Part shown: positions 54,185 to 63,579 of the stretch, piece after piece | Numbering within the stretch: position 1 is the stretch's first letter | Layout of the letters: each line of letters begins with the position of its first letter | NCBI GenBank assembly: GCA_003132145.1 | Contig: PKWU01000039.1 | Span: forward strand, 1-64,000 | Source: Granulicella sp. | Lineage (GTDB): Bacteria; Acidobacteriota; Terriglobia; Terriglobales; Acidobacteriaceae | Length of the DNA: 64,000 nucleotides | Direction: 5' to 3' | Made by a program: the position numbers and the translations under genes | Notes under the pieces: model-generated | Told to the model about the DNA's origin: nothing | Database searches by the model: none | What the model saw: only the letters and a program-made list of their open reading frames with translations

Positions 54185-54964
54185 TCAACTGCCGAAGATG
54201 CCGATCATCAGGCGGGTAACGATGAAGTCGACGATGATGATGAACACCGACGAGACGACCACCGCCTGGGTCGTCGCGCGTCCCACGCCCTGCGTCCCGC
54301 CCGTGGTCCTCATGCCGAAGAAGCAGCCCACGGTGGCGATGATGAACCCGGAGAAGATTGGCTTGGTCAGTCCCTGCACGATGTCGCCATGCACCAGGCT
54401 GCTGTAGGAGCTGTGCAGATAGGAGCTGGCGTTCAGCCCCAGCATGTTGACCGCCACCAGCGTTCCGCCCACAATTCCAGAGAAATCGGCGATGATGGTC
54501 AGGAAGAAGAGCATGAAGACGGTGGCGATCAGGCGCGGCGTCACCAGCTTGCGGATGGGATCGGTCCCCAGCGCGCGCATGGCGTCGATCTGCTCGGTCA
54601 CCTTCATCGAGCCCAGCTCCGACGCCATGCCCGCCGCGTTGCGCCCGCTGACCATCAGCCCGGTCAGCACCGGCCCAAGCTCCTTCACCATGGAGAGCGC
54701 GACCAGCGATCCGGTCATGCTGACCGCGCCAAACTCCTTCAGCGCGGTCACCGATTGCAGCGCCAGAACGCATCCGGTGAAGAACCCGCTCATGATGATG
54801 ATCGGCATCGAGCCGGCGCCGATCGAGTCCATCTGGGTGAAGATGTCGCCCCAGTAGAGCGGGCGCGAGAAGATGTCGGCAATCGCCCTGCCCGACAGGA
54901 TCGAGTACTCCTGCACGGCGGCGACCTGCTTCTTGATGAAAACCTCTGGCGACAGGATGGGCAT
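54185..54964 (-). CDS. mlaE: MlaE-family permease
   Basis: 259 residues with five membrane segments. MlaE hallmarks: FTGCVLALQSVTALKEFGA, RELGPVLTGLMVSGRNAAGMASELGSMKVTEQIDAMRALGTDPIRKLVTPRL, and LLGLNASSYLHSSY near the middle. The membrane component of a lipid transporter with MlaF, in the inner membrane. Oriented away from the zinc dehydrogenase-hpnCDE operon, with about 145 bases between the two divergent starts. Confidence 0.9.
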   Translation of the reverse strand: MPILSPEVFIKKQVAAVQEYSILSGRAIADIFSRPLYWGDIFTQMDSIGAGSMPIIIMSGFFTGCVLALQSVTALKEFGAVSMTGSLVALSMVKELGPVLTGLMVSGRNAAGMASELGSMKVTEQIDAMRALGTDPIRKLVTPRLIATVFMLFFLTIIADFSGIVGGTLVAVNMLGLNASSYLHSSYSSLVHGDIVQGLTKPIFSGFIIATVGCFFGMRTTGGTQGVGRATTQAVVVSSVFIIIVDFIVTRLMIGIFGS

Positions 54965-55109
54965 ATCTTCTGTGGCTCAGACTATCAGATGCACGAGTCA
55001 CCCCGCTAAGCGATTGCTTCTCCCGTGAGTCGCTCAAGCCGGAGACCACACCGTTGCTCCCCACTCGTCTGCATGGCTACAAAGCGGTTGAAGGTGAGAA
55101 GATGGAGGG

Positions 55110-56201
55110 ATGATTGCTGAGGGCACGGCGCGGACGATGTTGGCTGCGGTGTTGTATGGCAGCGAGGACCTGCGCATGGAGCGGATTCCCATACCGGGAA
55201 TCGGCGCGGGCGAACTCCTCCTGCGCGTGGGTGCGGCTCTCACCTGCGGCACCGATCTCAAGGTCTACCGCCGCGGCTACCACGCCATGATGCTGAAGCC
55301 GCCGGTGGTCTTCGGCCACGAGCTGGCCGGAGTTGTGGCCGAGGTGGGCGAAGGAGTGACGAAGTTCCGCGTGGGCGACCGCGTGCTGCCGCTCAACTCC
55401 GCCCCCTGCGACAACTGTTTCTTCTGCCGTCACGCTCAGCAGAACCTCTGCGAGAATCTGCTCTTCAACAACGGCGCCTACGCCGAGTACATGCGCATCC
55501 CGGCGCGCATCGTGGAGAAGAACACGCTGCTTGTGCCGGACAATGTGCCGTTGCAACACGCCGCGCTCACCGAGCCGCTGGCCTGCGTCATCCTCGGCCT
55601 GGAGGCTTCGGGCGCGCGCGCCGGCGACACCATGGTCGTCATCGGGGCCGGACCCATCGGGTTGATGTTTATCCACGCGGCCCAACTGAGCGGCGTGCGC
55701 GTCATCGCGGTGGTCAAGCGCGAGGACCAGATCGCCGCCGCGCAACACTTCGGCGCAACCGATGTGGTGCAGATCACAGCAGGCGTAGACACCGTGGCCG
55801 CGGTGCGCGCGCTCACCGGCAACGCGCGTGGCGCGGACGTCGTCATCGAGGCCGTGGCCCGGCCCGCCACATGGGAGCAGGCCGTCGGCATGGTGCGCAA
55901 GGGTGGACTGGTCAACTTCTTCGGCGGCCCGCCCAGCGGCACCGTCGTCGGCCTCGACACCAACCGCCTGCACTACGGCGACATCACGCTGAAGGCGACC
56001 TTCCACCTGACGCCGGAGACCGCGCGCACGGCCTTTGGGCTGATCGCCAGCGGGCAGTTCAAATCCGCCGAGTTCATCACGCGCACGGCAACTCTGAATG
56101 ATGTGCCCGCCGTCTTCAAGCGCATGATGACGCGCAGCAGCGACAACCTGCACGACATCAAGACCGCCATCCTTCCCAATGGCGGCGGGACCGGGCAATG
56201 A
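55110..56201 (+). CDS. Zinc-dependent alcohol dehydrogenase family protein in the hopanoid operon
   Basis: 363 residues. MDR-fold: catalytic zinc ligands in CGTDLK and GHELAG, structural zinc Cys cluster CDNCFFCRHAQQNLC and Rossmann motif VVIGAGPIGLMFIHAA. The substrate is unknown. The stop overlaps hpnC by 4 bases, so it is the first gene of the hpnCDE operon. In other Acidobacteria such a gene also precedes hpnC (recollection, not checked). It might act on an isoprenoid alcohol. Confidence 0.85.
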   Translation: MIAEGTARTMLAAVLYGSEDLRMERIPIPGIGAGELLLRVGAALTCGTDLKVYRRGYHAMMLKPPVVFGHELAGVVAEVGEGVTKFRVGDRVLPLNSAPCDNCFFCRHAQQNLCENLLFNNGAYAEYMRIPARIVEKNTLLVPDNVPLQHAALTEPLACVILGLEASGARAGDTMVVIGAGPIGLMFIHAAQLSGVRVIAVVKREDQIAAAQHFGATDVVQITAGVDTVAAVRALTGNARGADVVIEAVARPATWEQAVGMVRKGGLVNFFGGPPSGTVVGLDTNRLHYGDITLKATFHLTPETARTAFGLIASGQFKSAEFITRTATLNDVPAVFKRMMTRSSDNLHDIKTAILPNGGGTGQ

Positions 56202-57172
56202 GCGAGTGGATGGAGGCGACCGGCGACGCCCACGCCTGCGACTCGCTCGAAGGCGCGCCAGCCGGCTACTGGACGCCGCAGGACCGGCCCACGCTGGACC
56301 AGGCGCGCGCCTGGTGCCACCAGCTTGCCACCTCGCACTACGAGAACTTCCACGTCGCCACCTTCTTCCTGCCTCGTCTCATGCGTCCGCACTTCGAGGG
56401 CCTCTACGCCTTCTGCCGCGTCTCGGACGACCTCGGCGATGAGGTCGGCGACACCGCAACCGCCCTTCGCCTGCTCAACACATGGGGCGCAATGCTCGAC
56501 CAGTGCTACGACGCGCCTGCTCAGTCGCGCCATCCCGTCTTCGTCGCATTGCGCGAGACCATCGTCGCCTGCGATCTGCCGCGCACCCTCTTTCACGATC
56601 TGCTGCGCGCATTTAAGCAGGACCAGATCAAGACCCGCTACGACACGTGGGACGAGGCCGTGGACTACTCGCGCTACTCGGCCAACCCCGTCGGCCGCCT
56701 GGTGCTGATGGTCTGCGGCTACCGCGACGGGCCGCGCGCGCTGCTCTCCGACAAAATCTGCACCGCGCTGCAACTGGCCAACTTCTGGCAGGATGCGGTG
56801 CGCGACTCAGAGATTGGGCGCAGGTATATTCCCACCGAATACATGCTGCGCTTCGGCGTGGCCGAGGGCCAGATCGAAGGCCGCGTCTTCACCCCGGAGT
56901 TCGCCGCCATGATGCGCGCGCTGGTTGACCGCACCCGCGCGATGCTGCACCAGGGCGCCGCGCTCAGCATCACCGTGGACGACGAGCTGCGCGTCACCCT
57001 CGACCTCTTCCGCAAGGGCGGCGAGGCGGTCCTCGACGGCATTGCCGCGCAGCACTACGACGTGCTGCGCGGACGGCCCGTGGTGACGCGGCGCAAGAAA
57101 TTAATGCTGCTCTTCGGCGCGTTGCTGGACAAACTGCGAACGCGCCGCACGGATGGGGTCCGGGCAACATGA
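56198..57172 (+). CDS. hpnC: Squalene biosynthesis protein HpnC
   Basis: 324 residues. Trans-isoprenyl diphosphate synthase fold with the first Asp-rich motif YAFCRVSDDLGDE, a substrate Tyr region DYSRYSANPVGRLVL and second motif QLANFWQDAVRD. HpnC converts presqualene diphosphate to hydroxysqualene in the three-enzyme bacterial squalene route (family knowledge). Overlaps the dehydrogenase by 4 bases upstream and hpnD by 4 bases downstream. Confidence 0.94.
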   Translation: MSEWMEATGDAHACDSLEGAPAGYWTPQDRPTLDQARAWCHQLATSHYENFHVATFFLPRLMRPHFEGLYAFCRVSDDLGDEVGDTATALRLLNTWGAMLDQCYDAPAQSRHPVFVALRETIVACDLPRTLFHDLLRAFKQDQIKTRYDTWDEAVDYSRYSANPVGRLVLMVCGYRDGPRALLSDKICTALQLANFWQDAVRDSEIGRRYIPTEYMLRFGVAEGQIEGRVFTPEFAAMMRALVDRTRAMLHQGAALSITVDDELRVTLDLFRKGGEAVLDGIAAQHYDVLRGRPVVTRRKKLMLLFGALLDKLRTRRTDGVRAT

Positions 57173-58161
57173 GCGATGCGGGCGATCTGCGCGAGGTTGG
57201 CAGCGTGATGGCAGCGGACGGCAGCAACGTGGATGCGCGGACGGCCGCGGCCTACGCCTTCTGCCGTGCCATCGCCCGCCGCGAGGCGAAGAACTTCTAC
57301 TGGGCCTTTCGCGTCCTGCCGCGGCCCAAAAGCGACGCAATGTGCGCCGTCTACGCCTTCATGCGCCGCGCCGACGACATCAGTGACGACGAATCGAAGC
57401 CCATCGAAGCCCGCCGCGAAGAGATGAAGTCGTGGCTCGAAGCATGGCGCGCGTCGAGAATCTCCGCCTTGAATCAATCCTCGCCCAACACAAATGAAGA
57501 CCCCGTCTTCCTCGCGCTCAGCCACACGCAACGAGCCTTCGGAATTCCAGACGAGCTGCTGGAAGAGTTAGTCGCCGGAACCACGATGGACCTTGAACCT
57601 CGAACCTCTGCCCTCGAACCGATTCAGACCTACGCCACCTTCGACGACCTCTACCGCTACTGCTATCTGGTCGCATCGGTTGTCGGCCTGGTCTGCATCC
57701 GGATCTTCGGATACAGCGACGCGCGCGCGGAAATATTCGCCGAAGAGACGGGCGTCGCCCTTCAGCTGACCAACATTCTGCGCGACGTGAAGGAGGACGT
57801 GGATCGGGGCCGCGTCTATCTCCCACTCGATCTGCTCGACGAGTTCGGCGAGTCGCTCGACGAGCTGCGTAGCCTCGCCGCCGGCCGCTCCATGACGGAG
57901 CGCGAGCGCTCCATGTTGGCGACGCTTGCCATCCGCGCCGAGAAGTACTATCTCGCCGCCGGCAAGCTCACTCCGCTGATCGACCGCGACAGCCGAGCCG
58001 CATTGTGGGTTCTGGTCACCATCTATCACCGCCTGCTCGCCCGCATCGCGCATCGCAAGATGAATGTCTTCGGCGAGCGCATCGCCCTCTCCACCGCCGA
58101 GAAGCTTGCCGTCCTTCTCCGTGGAGCTACAATGGCCGCATGGAACCGCGTGACAGAGTGA
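57169..58161 (+). CDS. hpnD: Presqualene diphosphate synthase HpnD
   Basis: 330 residues. First Asp-rich motif VYAFMRRADDISDDES and second motif LTNILRDVKEDVDRGRVYLP, the usual HpnD forms, with YRYCYLVASVVGLVCIRIFGY. Condenses two farnesyl diphosphates to presqualene diphosphate. Overlaps hpnC by 4 bases and hpnE by 22. Confidence 0.94.
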   Translation: MSDAGDLREVGSVMAADGSNVDARTAAAYAFCRAIARREAKNFYWAFRVLPRPKSDAMCAVYAFMRRADDISDDESKPIEARREEMKSWLEAWRASRISALNQSSPNTNEDPVFLALSHTQRAFGIPDELLEELVAGTTMDLEPRTSALEPIQTYATFDDLYRYCYLVASVVGLVCIRIFGYSDARAEIFAEETGVALQLTNILRDVKEDVDRGRVYLPLDLLDEFGESLDELRSLAAGRSMTERERSMLATLAIRAEKYYLAAGKLTPLIDRDSRAALWVLVTIYHRLLARIAHRKMNVFGERIALSTAEKLAVLLRGATMAAWNRVTE

Positions 58162-59606
58162 AGCGCGCCTCCGATCTTCGCCGCCGCGCCGCCGACGCGC
58201 GCCCCACCGACGTGACCGTAATCGGCGCGGGCGTGGCCGGGCTCGCCGCCTCCGTTGCGCTGGCTGGCGACGGTGCCTCGGTGACGCTGCTGGAGAAGCG
58301 CTCCTTTGTCGGCGGACGCGCCTACTCCTACCCGCATCCCGCGCTGGGCGAGACCATCGACTCGCAGCATGTCGTCCTCGGCTGCTGCACCAACTTCACG
58401 AATCTGATGGAGCAGGCCGCCGCGCAGTGGTCCATCCGCTGGTACGACGAGCTTTGCTTTCTCGAACCATCGGCCTCGGGCAACCCGCGCCGCAGTTGGA
58501 TCAAACCCGGCCGCCTGCTTGCGCCCGCGCACCAGGCCATCAGCTTCCTGCGCGCGCCCATGTTGGACCTGCGAGACAAGGCCGCCATCGCATCCGGCCT
58601 GGCGCGATTTCTGCGCGGCTATCCCGCAAGCGACGCGGAGAGCTTTGCCTCATGGCTCAAGCGCACCAATCAGACCAGCCGCGCCATCCGCCACTTCTGG
58701 GAACCCATCGTCTCCGGCGCGTTGAACGATACCGCGGAAAATTGTTCCGTGAAGTACGCGGGCAAGATCTTTCACGAGTCCTTTCTGCGCTCGCCGCAGG
58801 CTGGGCGTCTTGGCATCCCCACCAAGCCGCTCACCGAATTCTTCGAGCCAGTCGTAAAGCTGGCGCGCCGCCTCGGCGTCGATCTGCGCCTGAACTCCGG
58901 CGTCGACGCAATCGCGCGCACACCCGAGGGCCGATGGAAGGTCCGCACCGGCGAAACCGAGTTGGAGACCGGCGCAGTCGTGCTGGCCACCGACCTCCGC
59001 CAGACCGAGCGTCTGAGCAACACGCTGGCCGGGGCAGGCGCCACTCCCGGCGCGTCGAAGCCCTTCCAGTTTGACCGCTTTGTCTCCGCGCCCATCACCA
59101 CCATCCATCTCTGGTACGACCGCGAGGTCGCCGACATCGACCACGCCGTGCTGCTCGACACGCGCATCCAGTGGCTCTTCGCCAAGTCCAGAATCCGCGG
59201 ATGGGAGCCCGAGCGCGGCAGCTACCTGGAGCTTGTCATCAGCGCATCGTGGCCGGAGATCGCCATGACGCGCGAGCATCTCCTCGCCTTGGCCCTGCGC
59301 GAACTTGTACTCTTCTTCCCCGCCGTGCGCCAGGCCCGCCTGCTGAAGTCCGCCGTGCTCAAGGAAGCCCGCGCAACCTTCTCCGTCACGCCGGGCCTCG
59401 ACGCCTTCCGCCCGCCGCAGACCACCCCCTACCCGCGCCTCTACGTCGCCGGAGACTGGACCGCAACCGACTGGCCCTCCACCATGGAAGGGGCCGTCCG
59501 CAGCGGACGCCTCGTTGCCGGCGAAGTCGCCGGCGACCGCACCCTCTTCCTCGCCCCCGAAACCCCCGCCTCCGGCCTCATGCGCTTCCTCAGCCGCAAC
59601 CAATAG
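58140..59606 (+). CDS. hpnE: Hydroxysqualene dehydroxylase HpnE
   Basis: 488 residues from ATG 58140 (MEPRDRVKR), which lies inside hpnD; the longer frame from 58005 is a shadow. FAD-binding VTVIGAGVAGLAASVALAGDGASVTLLEKRSFVGGRA at the N-terminus and the C-terminal LYVAGDWTATDWPSTMEGAVRSGRLVAGEV. Reduces hydroxysqualene to squalene. Completes the operon; downstream hopanoid cyclase genes are not in the window. Confidence 0.93.
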   Translation: MEPRDRVKRASDLRRRAADARPTDVTVIGAGVAGLAASVALAGDGASVTLLEKRSFVGGRAYSYPHPALGETIDSQHVVLGCCTNFTNLMEQAAAQWSIRWYDELCFLEPSASGNPRRSWIKPGRLLAPAHQAISFLRAPMLDLRDKAAIASGLARFLRGYPASDAESFASWLKRTNQTSRAIRHFWEPIVSGALNDTAENCSVKYAGKIFHESFLRSPQAGRLGIPTKPLTEFFEPVVKLARRLGVDLRLNSGVDAIARTPEGRWKVRTGETELETGAVVLATDLRQTERLSNTLAGAGATPGASKPFQFDRFVSAPITTIHLWYDREVADIDHAVLLDTRIQWLFAKSRIRGWEPERGSYLELVISASWPEIAMTREHLLALALRELVLFFPAVRQARLLKSAVLKEARATFSVTPGLDAFRPPQTTPYPRLYVAGDWTATDWPSTMEGAVRSGRLVAGEVAGDRTLFLAPETPASGLMRFLSRNQ

Positions 59607-59650
59607 ATACCGCCTTTGTCGGACAAGCGGGAAAGAGGTAGGTTGGAAGG

Positions 59651-61558
59651 ATGAGCGATGTGGAGAAGGTCCTTTTAGAAATCACCCGTGCGAAGAAGAG
59701 CAAGGCTCGGCTGGTGTTGGTGGGTGCATTCGCGGTTGTTCTGGTGGTTTGCCTGACGGCGAGCTATCTGACGCAGGGAGCGATGTCGGGCCGGCCGCGT
59801 CAGAGAGTCCAGCCGGGACTGGTGGACCAGCAGCCGTGGCAGACGGCGTCGGCGTTGTCCGGTCTGGCGGTGTCGGCGGAGGAGAAGCAGTTTGCGCGGC
59901 AGGCGGAGCGCCTGGCGGACCACGAGGTGGACCAGGCGTTTGCAATGGCGTTGCGTCAGGCGGAGATGGAGACAACGGTGCTCACCGGGCCGGCGCTGGA
60001 GATTCAGCAGAAGATGAACGCGCTGGCCGGGCAGGTGAAGGATGACCAGGCGGCGGTGGATGGCCTGAACGCGCAGGTGGAGGCGGCGGCCAAGCGGGGA
60101 GGCGCGGCTGCGGCTGCGCTGGGCGACGAGCTGGATGTGGCGAAGGCGCGCCTACAGCTCGACACCGATGAGATGAATGACGCCAGCGAAGACCTGGCGC
60201 GGGCGAGCGGCGACAAGCGTGCCCAGATTCAGCAGGAGTTGACGGCACGCGAGACGTCCATGCAGAAGTACGACTCACAGGCCAACAACGCGGGCGAGCC
60301 AGCGGCGATCTCGGTGAAGCGGTATGGAACGCTGGCCGGGCGGATTGGCGGGTGGTTCGATCAACGAAGCCGGCAGGATTCGATCGAGCAGGCGCAGGCG
60401 CAGACGCAGGCGGACGCCGCGTCGTTGACAGCGCAGTACGCGGCGCTGCATGAGCAGTCGACAGCGGCGGCGACGACGATCAGGGATGAGAATGCGGGCG
60501 CGGCGGCCAACGGCGCTGCGCAGTCGAATGCAGCGGTGGGCGGCTCCGACGCGAAGGGCAAGCTGGCGAGAATGGCGCACGTGCATGAACTGGCACAGAT
60601 CCACTCGATTCTGGAAGACAGGCTGGACACGGACAAGCAGCTCTCCGCGGTGTATGCGAAGTGGATTGCGCAGGTCGACTCGCAGCACCGGATTGTGCTG
60701 CACCTGGTCCTGCAGTCGATGGCGGGAATTGCGGCGCTGCTGCTGGGTGCGGTGCTGGTGTGGTGGCTGGTGCAGGCCTTGCTGGACCGCGCCGTGGACC
60801 GCGCCGTTGTGGACGCGCGAAGCATACATACATTGCGCACGGTTGCCAGCCTGGCTATCGAGGGGGTGACGCTGGTGCTGGTGCTGCTGTTCGTCTTCGG
60901 CGCGCCCAGCCAGATGCCGACCATCCTGGGACTGTGTGTGGCGGGACTGACGGTGGTCTTTCAAAACTTCATCCTGGCGTTCTTCGGCTGGTTTGTGCTG
61001 ATGGGCCGCAATGGGGTCCGCGAGGGCGACTGGGTGGAGATCAACGGCGTGGCAGGCGAGGTCGTCGATGTCGGGCTCTTCCGCACCACGCTGCTGGAGA
61101 CGGGCAACGGAACGGACAAGGGACATCCGACCGGGCGGCGGGCCAGGTTCCTCAACAGCTTTGCGGTGACCGGCCAGTTCTTCAACTTCTCCACCACCGG
61201 CCAGTGGATGTGGGACGAGATCAGCGTGAATGTGCCGCCGGGCGAGGGTTCGTACCAGACCATCGAGGCGATCCACAAGGCAGTGGTGCAGCAGACGGAG
61301 AAGGACGCGACGCTGGCGGAGAAGGAGTGGCAGGGCGTCTCCAGGCAGCATGTGCTGGGACAGATGTCAGCCGCGCCGTTGGTGAACCTGCGCCCGGCAG
61401 CTTCTGGCATCGACATCCTGGTACGCTATGTGACGCGCGCCAAAGACCGCTTCGAGATGCGCAACAAGCTGTACCAGACCGTAATCGAGCTGCTGCATAA
61501 GCCGGCGGGCACGGCAGCGGACGCGGACGCGGCAGCGGCGGGCGCGGCGGGCGCGTAA
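59651..61558 (+). CDS. MscS-family mechanosensitive channel with a long coiled-coil N-terminus
   Basis: 635 residues. One membrane helix near residue 20 (LVLVGAFAVVLVVCLTASYL), a helical periplasmic region about 110-330 with many heptads, three helices (about 355-450, including MAGIAALLLGAVLVWWLVQALL), then the MscS beta-domain: FGWFVLMGRNGVREGDWVEINGVAGEVVDVGLFRTTLLE. Residues FLNSFAVTGQFFNF continue the C-terminal domain. Opens under membrane tension in osmotic downshift. Alone in its operon. Confidence 0.85.
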   Translation: MSDVEKVLLEITRAKKSKARLVLVGAFAVVLVVCLTASYLTQGAMSGRPRQRVQPGLVDQQPWQTASALSGLAVSAEEKQFARQAERLADHEVDQAFAMALRQAEMETTVLTGPALEIQQKMNALAGQVKDDQAAVDGLNAQVEAAAKRGGAAAAALGDELDVAKARLQLDTDEMNDASEDLARASGDKRAQIQQELTARETSMQKYDSQANNAGEPAAISVKRYGTLAGRIGGWFDQRSRQDSIEQAQAQTQADAASLTAQYAALHEQSTAAATTIRDENAGAAANGAAQSNAAVGGSDAKGKLARMAHVHELAQIHSILEDRLDTDKQLSAVYAKWIAQVDSQHRIVLHLVLQSMAGIAALLLGAVLVWWLVQALLDRAVDRAVVDARSIHTLRTVASLAIEGVTLVLVLLFVFGAPSQMPTILGLCVAGLTVVFQNFILAFFGWFVLMGRNGVREGDWVEINGVAGEVVDVGLFRTTLLETGNGTDKGHPTGRRARFLNSFAVTGQFFNFSTTGQWMWDEISVNVPPGEGSYQTIEAIHKAVVQQTEKDATLAEKEWQGVSRQHVLGQMSAAPLVNLRPAASGIDILVRYVTRAKDRFEMRNKLYQTVIELLHKPAGTAADADAAAAGAAGA

Positions 61559-61608
61559 GTGCAGAAATAGGGAGAAGCAACTGGTTTGCAACCGGCTGGC
61601 CCTCCATC

Positions 61609-61776
61609 ATGGAGAGCGCGCCGCGCGAATGGGCCTACGCAAAGCACTGGACCGGCTCCGAGCAACGCGATGCCAGCCTCTGACCATGGACCGACGACTA
61701 CAACCACCACCGGCCCCATGGTAGCCTCAGCTACATGCCGCCCATCAGCCGCTCCCAGGCCGGTACAACGTCTTGA
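61609..61776 (+). mobile_element. Remnant of an IS481-type transposase (C-terminal end)
   Basis: In one plus frame from 61609 the bases encode REWAYAKHWTGSEQRDASL, a TGA, then PWTDDYNHHRPHGSLSYMPPISRSQAG and a stop. The YNxHRPHxSLxxxPPISR motif is the C-terminal signature of integrase-core (DDE) IS481 transposases. Only the end of the gene remains, interrupted by a nonsense codon. No terminal repeats found. Confidence 0.8.
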
Positions 61777-61833
61777 CTTCTACAGGCACCCACCTGGACA
61801 GTGGAAGCTTCAAGGTGTCAATCCCGCATTAAT

Positions 61834-62775
61834 TTATTGTCCATCCCCATGGGCTACTGGAGACATTTTGCGCACGACATTAGTCATTGCTGCAACCATG
61901 GAACCCACGTCGCTGATATTCAAAGGTAAAACGAGGGTATTGCCCGCTTTTGCAAGCTTTCCAAACTCGGGGATGTACTGTTCGGCAACTCGAAGCTGCA
62001 CAGCCTCAAACCCACCAGGGCTTTTAATAGAGTTTGCAACTAGCTGGATCCCCTCAGCAGTTGCTTGGGCGACTGCAAGAATTGCGGCGGCTTGACCTTC
62101 AGCTTGGTTAATCTGCTGTTGTTTATATCCTTCAGATGCCTTGATGACTTTCTGCTTATCGCCTTCGGCAGCGTTGATAACAGAATCACGTACGCCTTCG
62201 GACTGGAGTATTACAGCACGTTTCTCGCGTTCCGCTCGCATCTGCTTTTCCATTGCCGCCAACACATCCTGAGGCGGCATGATGTTTTTAATCTCGTACC
62301 GCAATACCTTCACGCCCCATGCTTCCGACGCCTTGTCCAGTTCCGTTACAACTGCGATGTTAATATGCGTTCTCTCCTCGAACGTTCGATCCAGTTCAAT
62401 CTTTCCGATTTCACTTCGTAGCGTCGTCTGGGCAAGCTGCGTTATAGCAAATTCGAAACTGGCAATTCCATACGATGCATTCTTGGGATCGAAAATCTTG
62501 AAATACAGGATGCCATCGACCTTAACTTGTACATTATCGCGAGTGATGCAGATCTGTTCCGGAATTTCCATAGCTCGTTCTTTAAGTGTTTGCCGGTAAC
62601 GAATAACATCCATAAAAGGCAACAAAATGCAGAAACCCGCGCCCAGCGTGGAGTGGTATTTGCCCAAACGTTCAACAACATACGCACTTTGTTGTGGAAC
62701 AACTACAGCCGTCTTGGAAAGCAGGATAAGTACGAAGACGGCAGAGATTAGAGCGATGACTAAAAGAATGGGCAT
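61834..62775 (-). CDS. Slipin/stomatin family membrane protein (SPFH)
   Basis: 313 residues from ATG 62775 with a perfect AGGAGG site five bases upstream. One membrane helix (VIALISAVFVLILLS) precedes the SPFH domain: VVVPQQSAYVVERLGKYHSTLGAGFCILLPFMDVIRYRQTLKE and QITRDNV-type segment ITRDNVQVKVDGILYFKI, then a coiled-coil with EKQMRAEREKRAVILQSEG. Forms membrane microdomains, with NfeD as partner. Follows the short nfeD-like gene 7 bases later. DNA here is AT-richer than in the GC-rich neighbours. Confidence 0.9.
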   Translation of the reverse strand: MPILLVIALISAVFVLILLSKTAVVVPQQSAYVVERLGKYHSTLGAGFCILLPFMDVIRYRQTLKERAMEIPEQICITRDNVQVKVDGILYFKIFDPKNASYGIASFEFAITQLAQTTLRSEIGKIELDRTFEERTHINIAVVTELDKASEAWGVKVLRYEIKNIMPPQDVLAAMEKQMRAEREKRAVILQSEGVRDSVINAAEGDKQKVIKASEGYKQQQINQAEGQAAAILAVAQATAEGIQLVANSIKSPGGFEAVQLRVAEQYIPEFGKLAKAGNTLVLPLNISDVGSMVAAMTNVVRKMSPVAHGDGQ

Positions 62776-62782
62776 ACTCCTC

Positions 62783-63262
62783 CTAAGAAGTAGCTGAATT
62801 CGGTTCAACTGCATCTGCGTTAGAGTTTACAGAGAGCGGGCAAACCTCCAGAGCAATACCGATACTGCGCACAACCCGACATCGCTGACCCATTACCAAA
62901 TCGCTGGGGCCAAGGTTGCGAGCGCTCCAAGTGGTGCCTCTCATTTGTACCTGTCCCTTGGTATCTAGAGAAATATTTTCAGCCGCTATCGCAATCTGAC
63001 CACTGAGGTCGTCAATATCCGGCAAGCTAGAATGTGGCCTGAATCTTTGGACTAATTTGGGACGGAATAGGATGGCGGAAGTGAGCGATATGCTTGAAAA
63101 TAGCAGCCACTGCAACCACGCCGGACCGCCTAAACCAAGTCCAGCTATAGCACCGATAATAATAGCGGTGCCTCCGAAGAATACAAAGTAAAAGCCGCCT
63201 GCTCCCGACAACTCAATAACAAGCAAGACAAAGCCGAGTATTACCCATATCCACCAATCCAC
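62783..63262 (-). CDS. nfeD: Short NfeD-like membrane protein
   Basis: 159 residues from GTG 63262 with AGGTG upstream. Two to three membrane segments (WWIWVILGFVLLVIELSGAGGFYFVFFGG) are followed by a C-terminal NfeD OB-fold (DLSGQIAIAAENISLDTKGQVQMRGTTWSARN). It lacks the ClpP-like domain of the long form. Directly upstream of the slipin, its usual partner. Confidence 0.86.
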   Translation of the reverse strand: MDWWIWVILGFVLLVIELSGAGGFYFVFFGGTAIIIGAIAGLGLGGPAWLQWLLFSSISLTSAILFRPKLVQRFRPHSSLPDIDDLSGQIAIAAENISLDTKGQVQMRGTTWSARNLGPSDLVMGQRCRVVRSIGIALEVCPLSVNSNADAVEPNSATS

Positions 63263-63579
63263 TTTTCACCTGACCTTGTAAAACGAGATAGCAATATTCG
63301 TGAAGAGGCTCAACGGTGCCTACCATACGATTCATCTGAGATGATTTGGATAATTCGATGTGCCACGAAGTCTATATCCTTCTTTCTACTATGTAAAGGT
63401 TTAAGCAAAGCGTTTTTTTAGACAGATCCAAGGCCGGGTGCGCCAGGTCTCGATTTTGAGACCTGGGATCGCTGACATCAGCCTCTCCGCGTGCCCCATT
63501 TATGCGCGTTGTTTGCGCCTGGGTGGGGTCGATGGGTGGGCATTCGCGCAGCGAACCCCTCCCGCCCAAACTCGTCGAG
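63263..63579. other. Intergenic stretch with palindromic repeats downstream of atpC
   Basis: The first 150 bases are AT-rich and hold no gene. A perfect stem CCAGGTCTC (63443-63451) with GAGACCTGG (63458-63466) and a second weak palindrome around 63491-63530 (GTGCCCCA...TGGGTGGGG) resemble short acidobacterial interspersed repeats. The stem could also terminate atpC, though no T-run follows on the minus strand. Confidence 0.55.
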
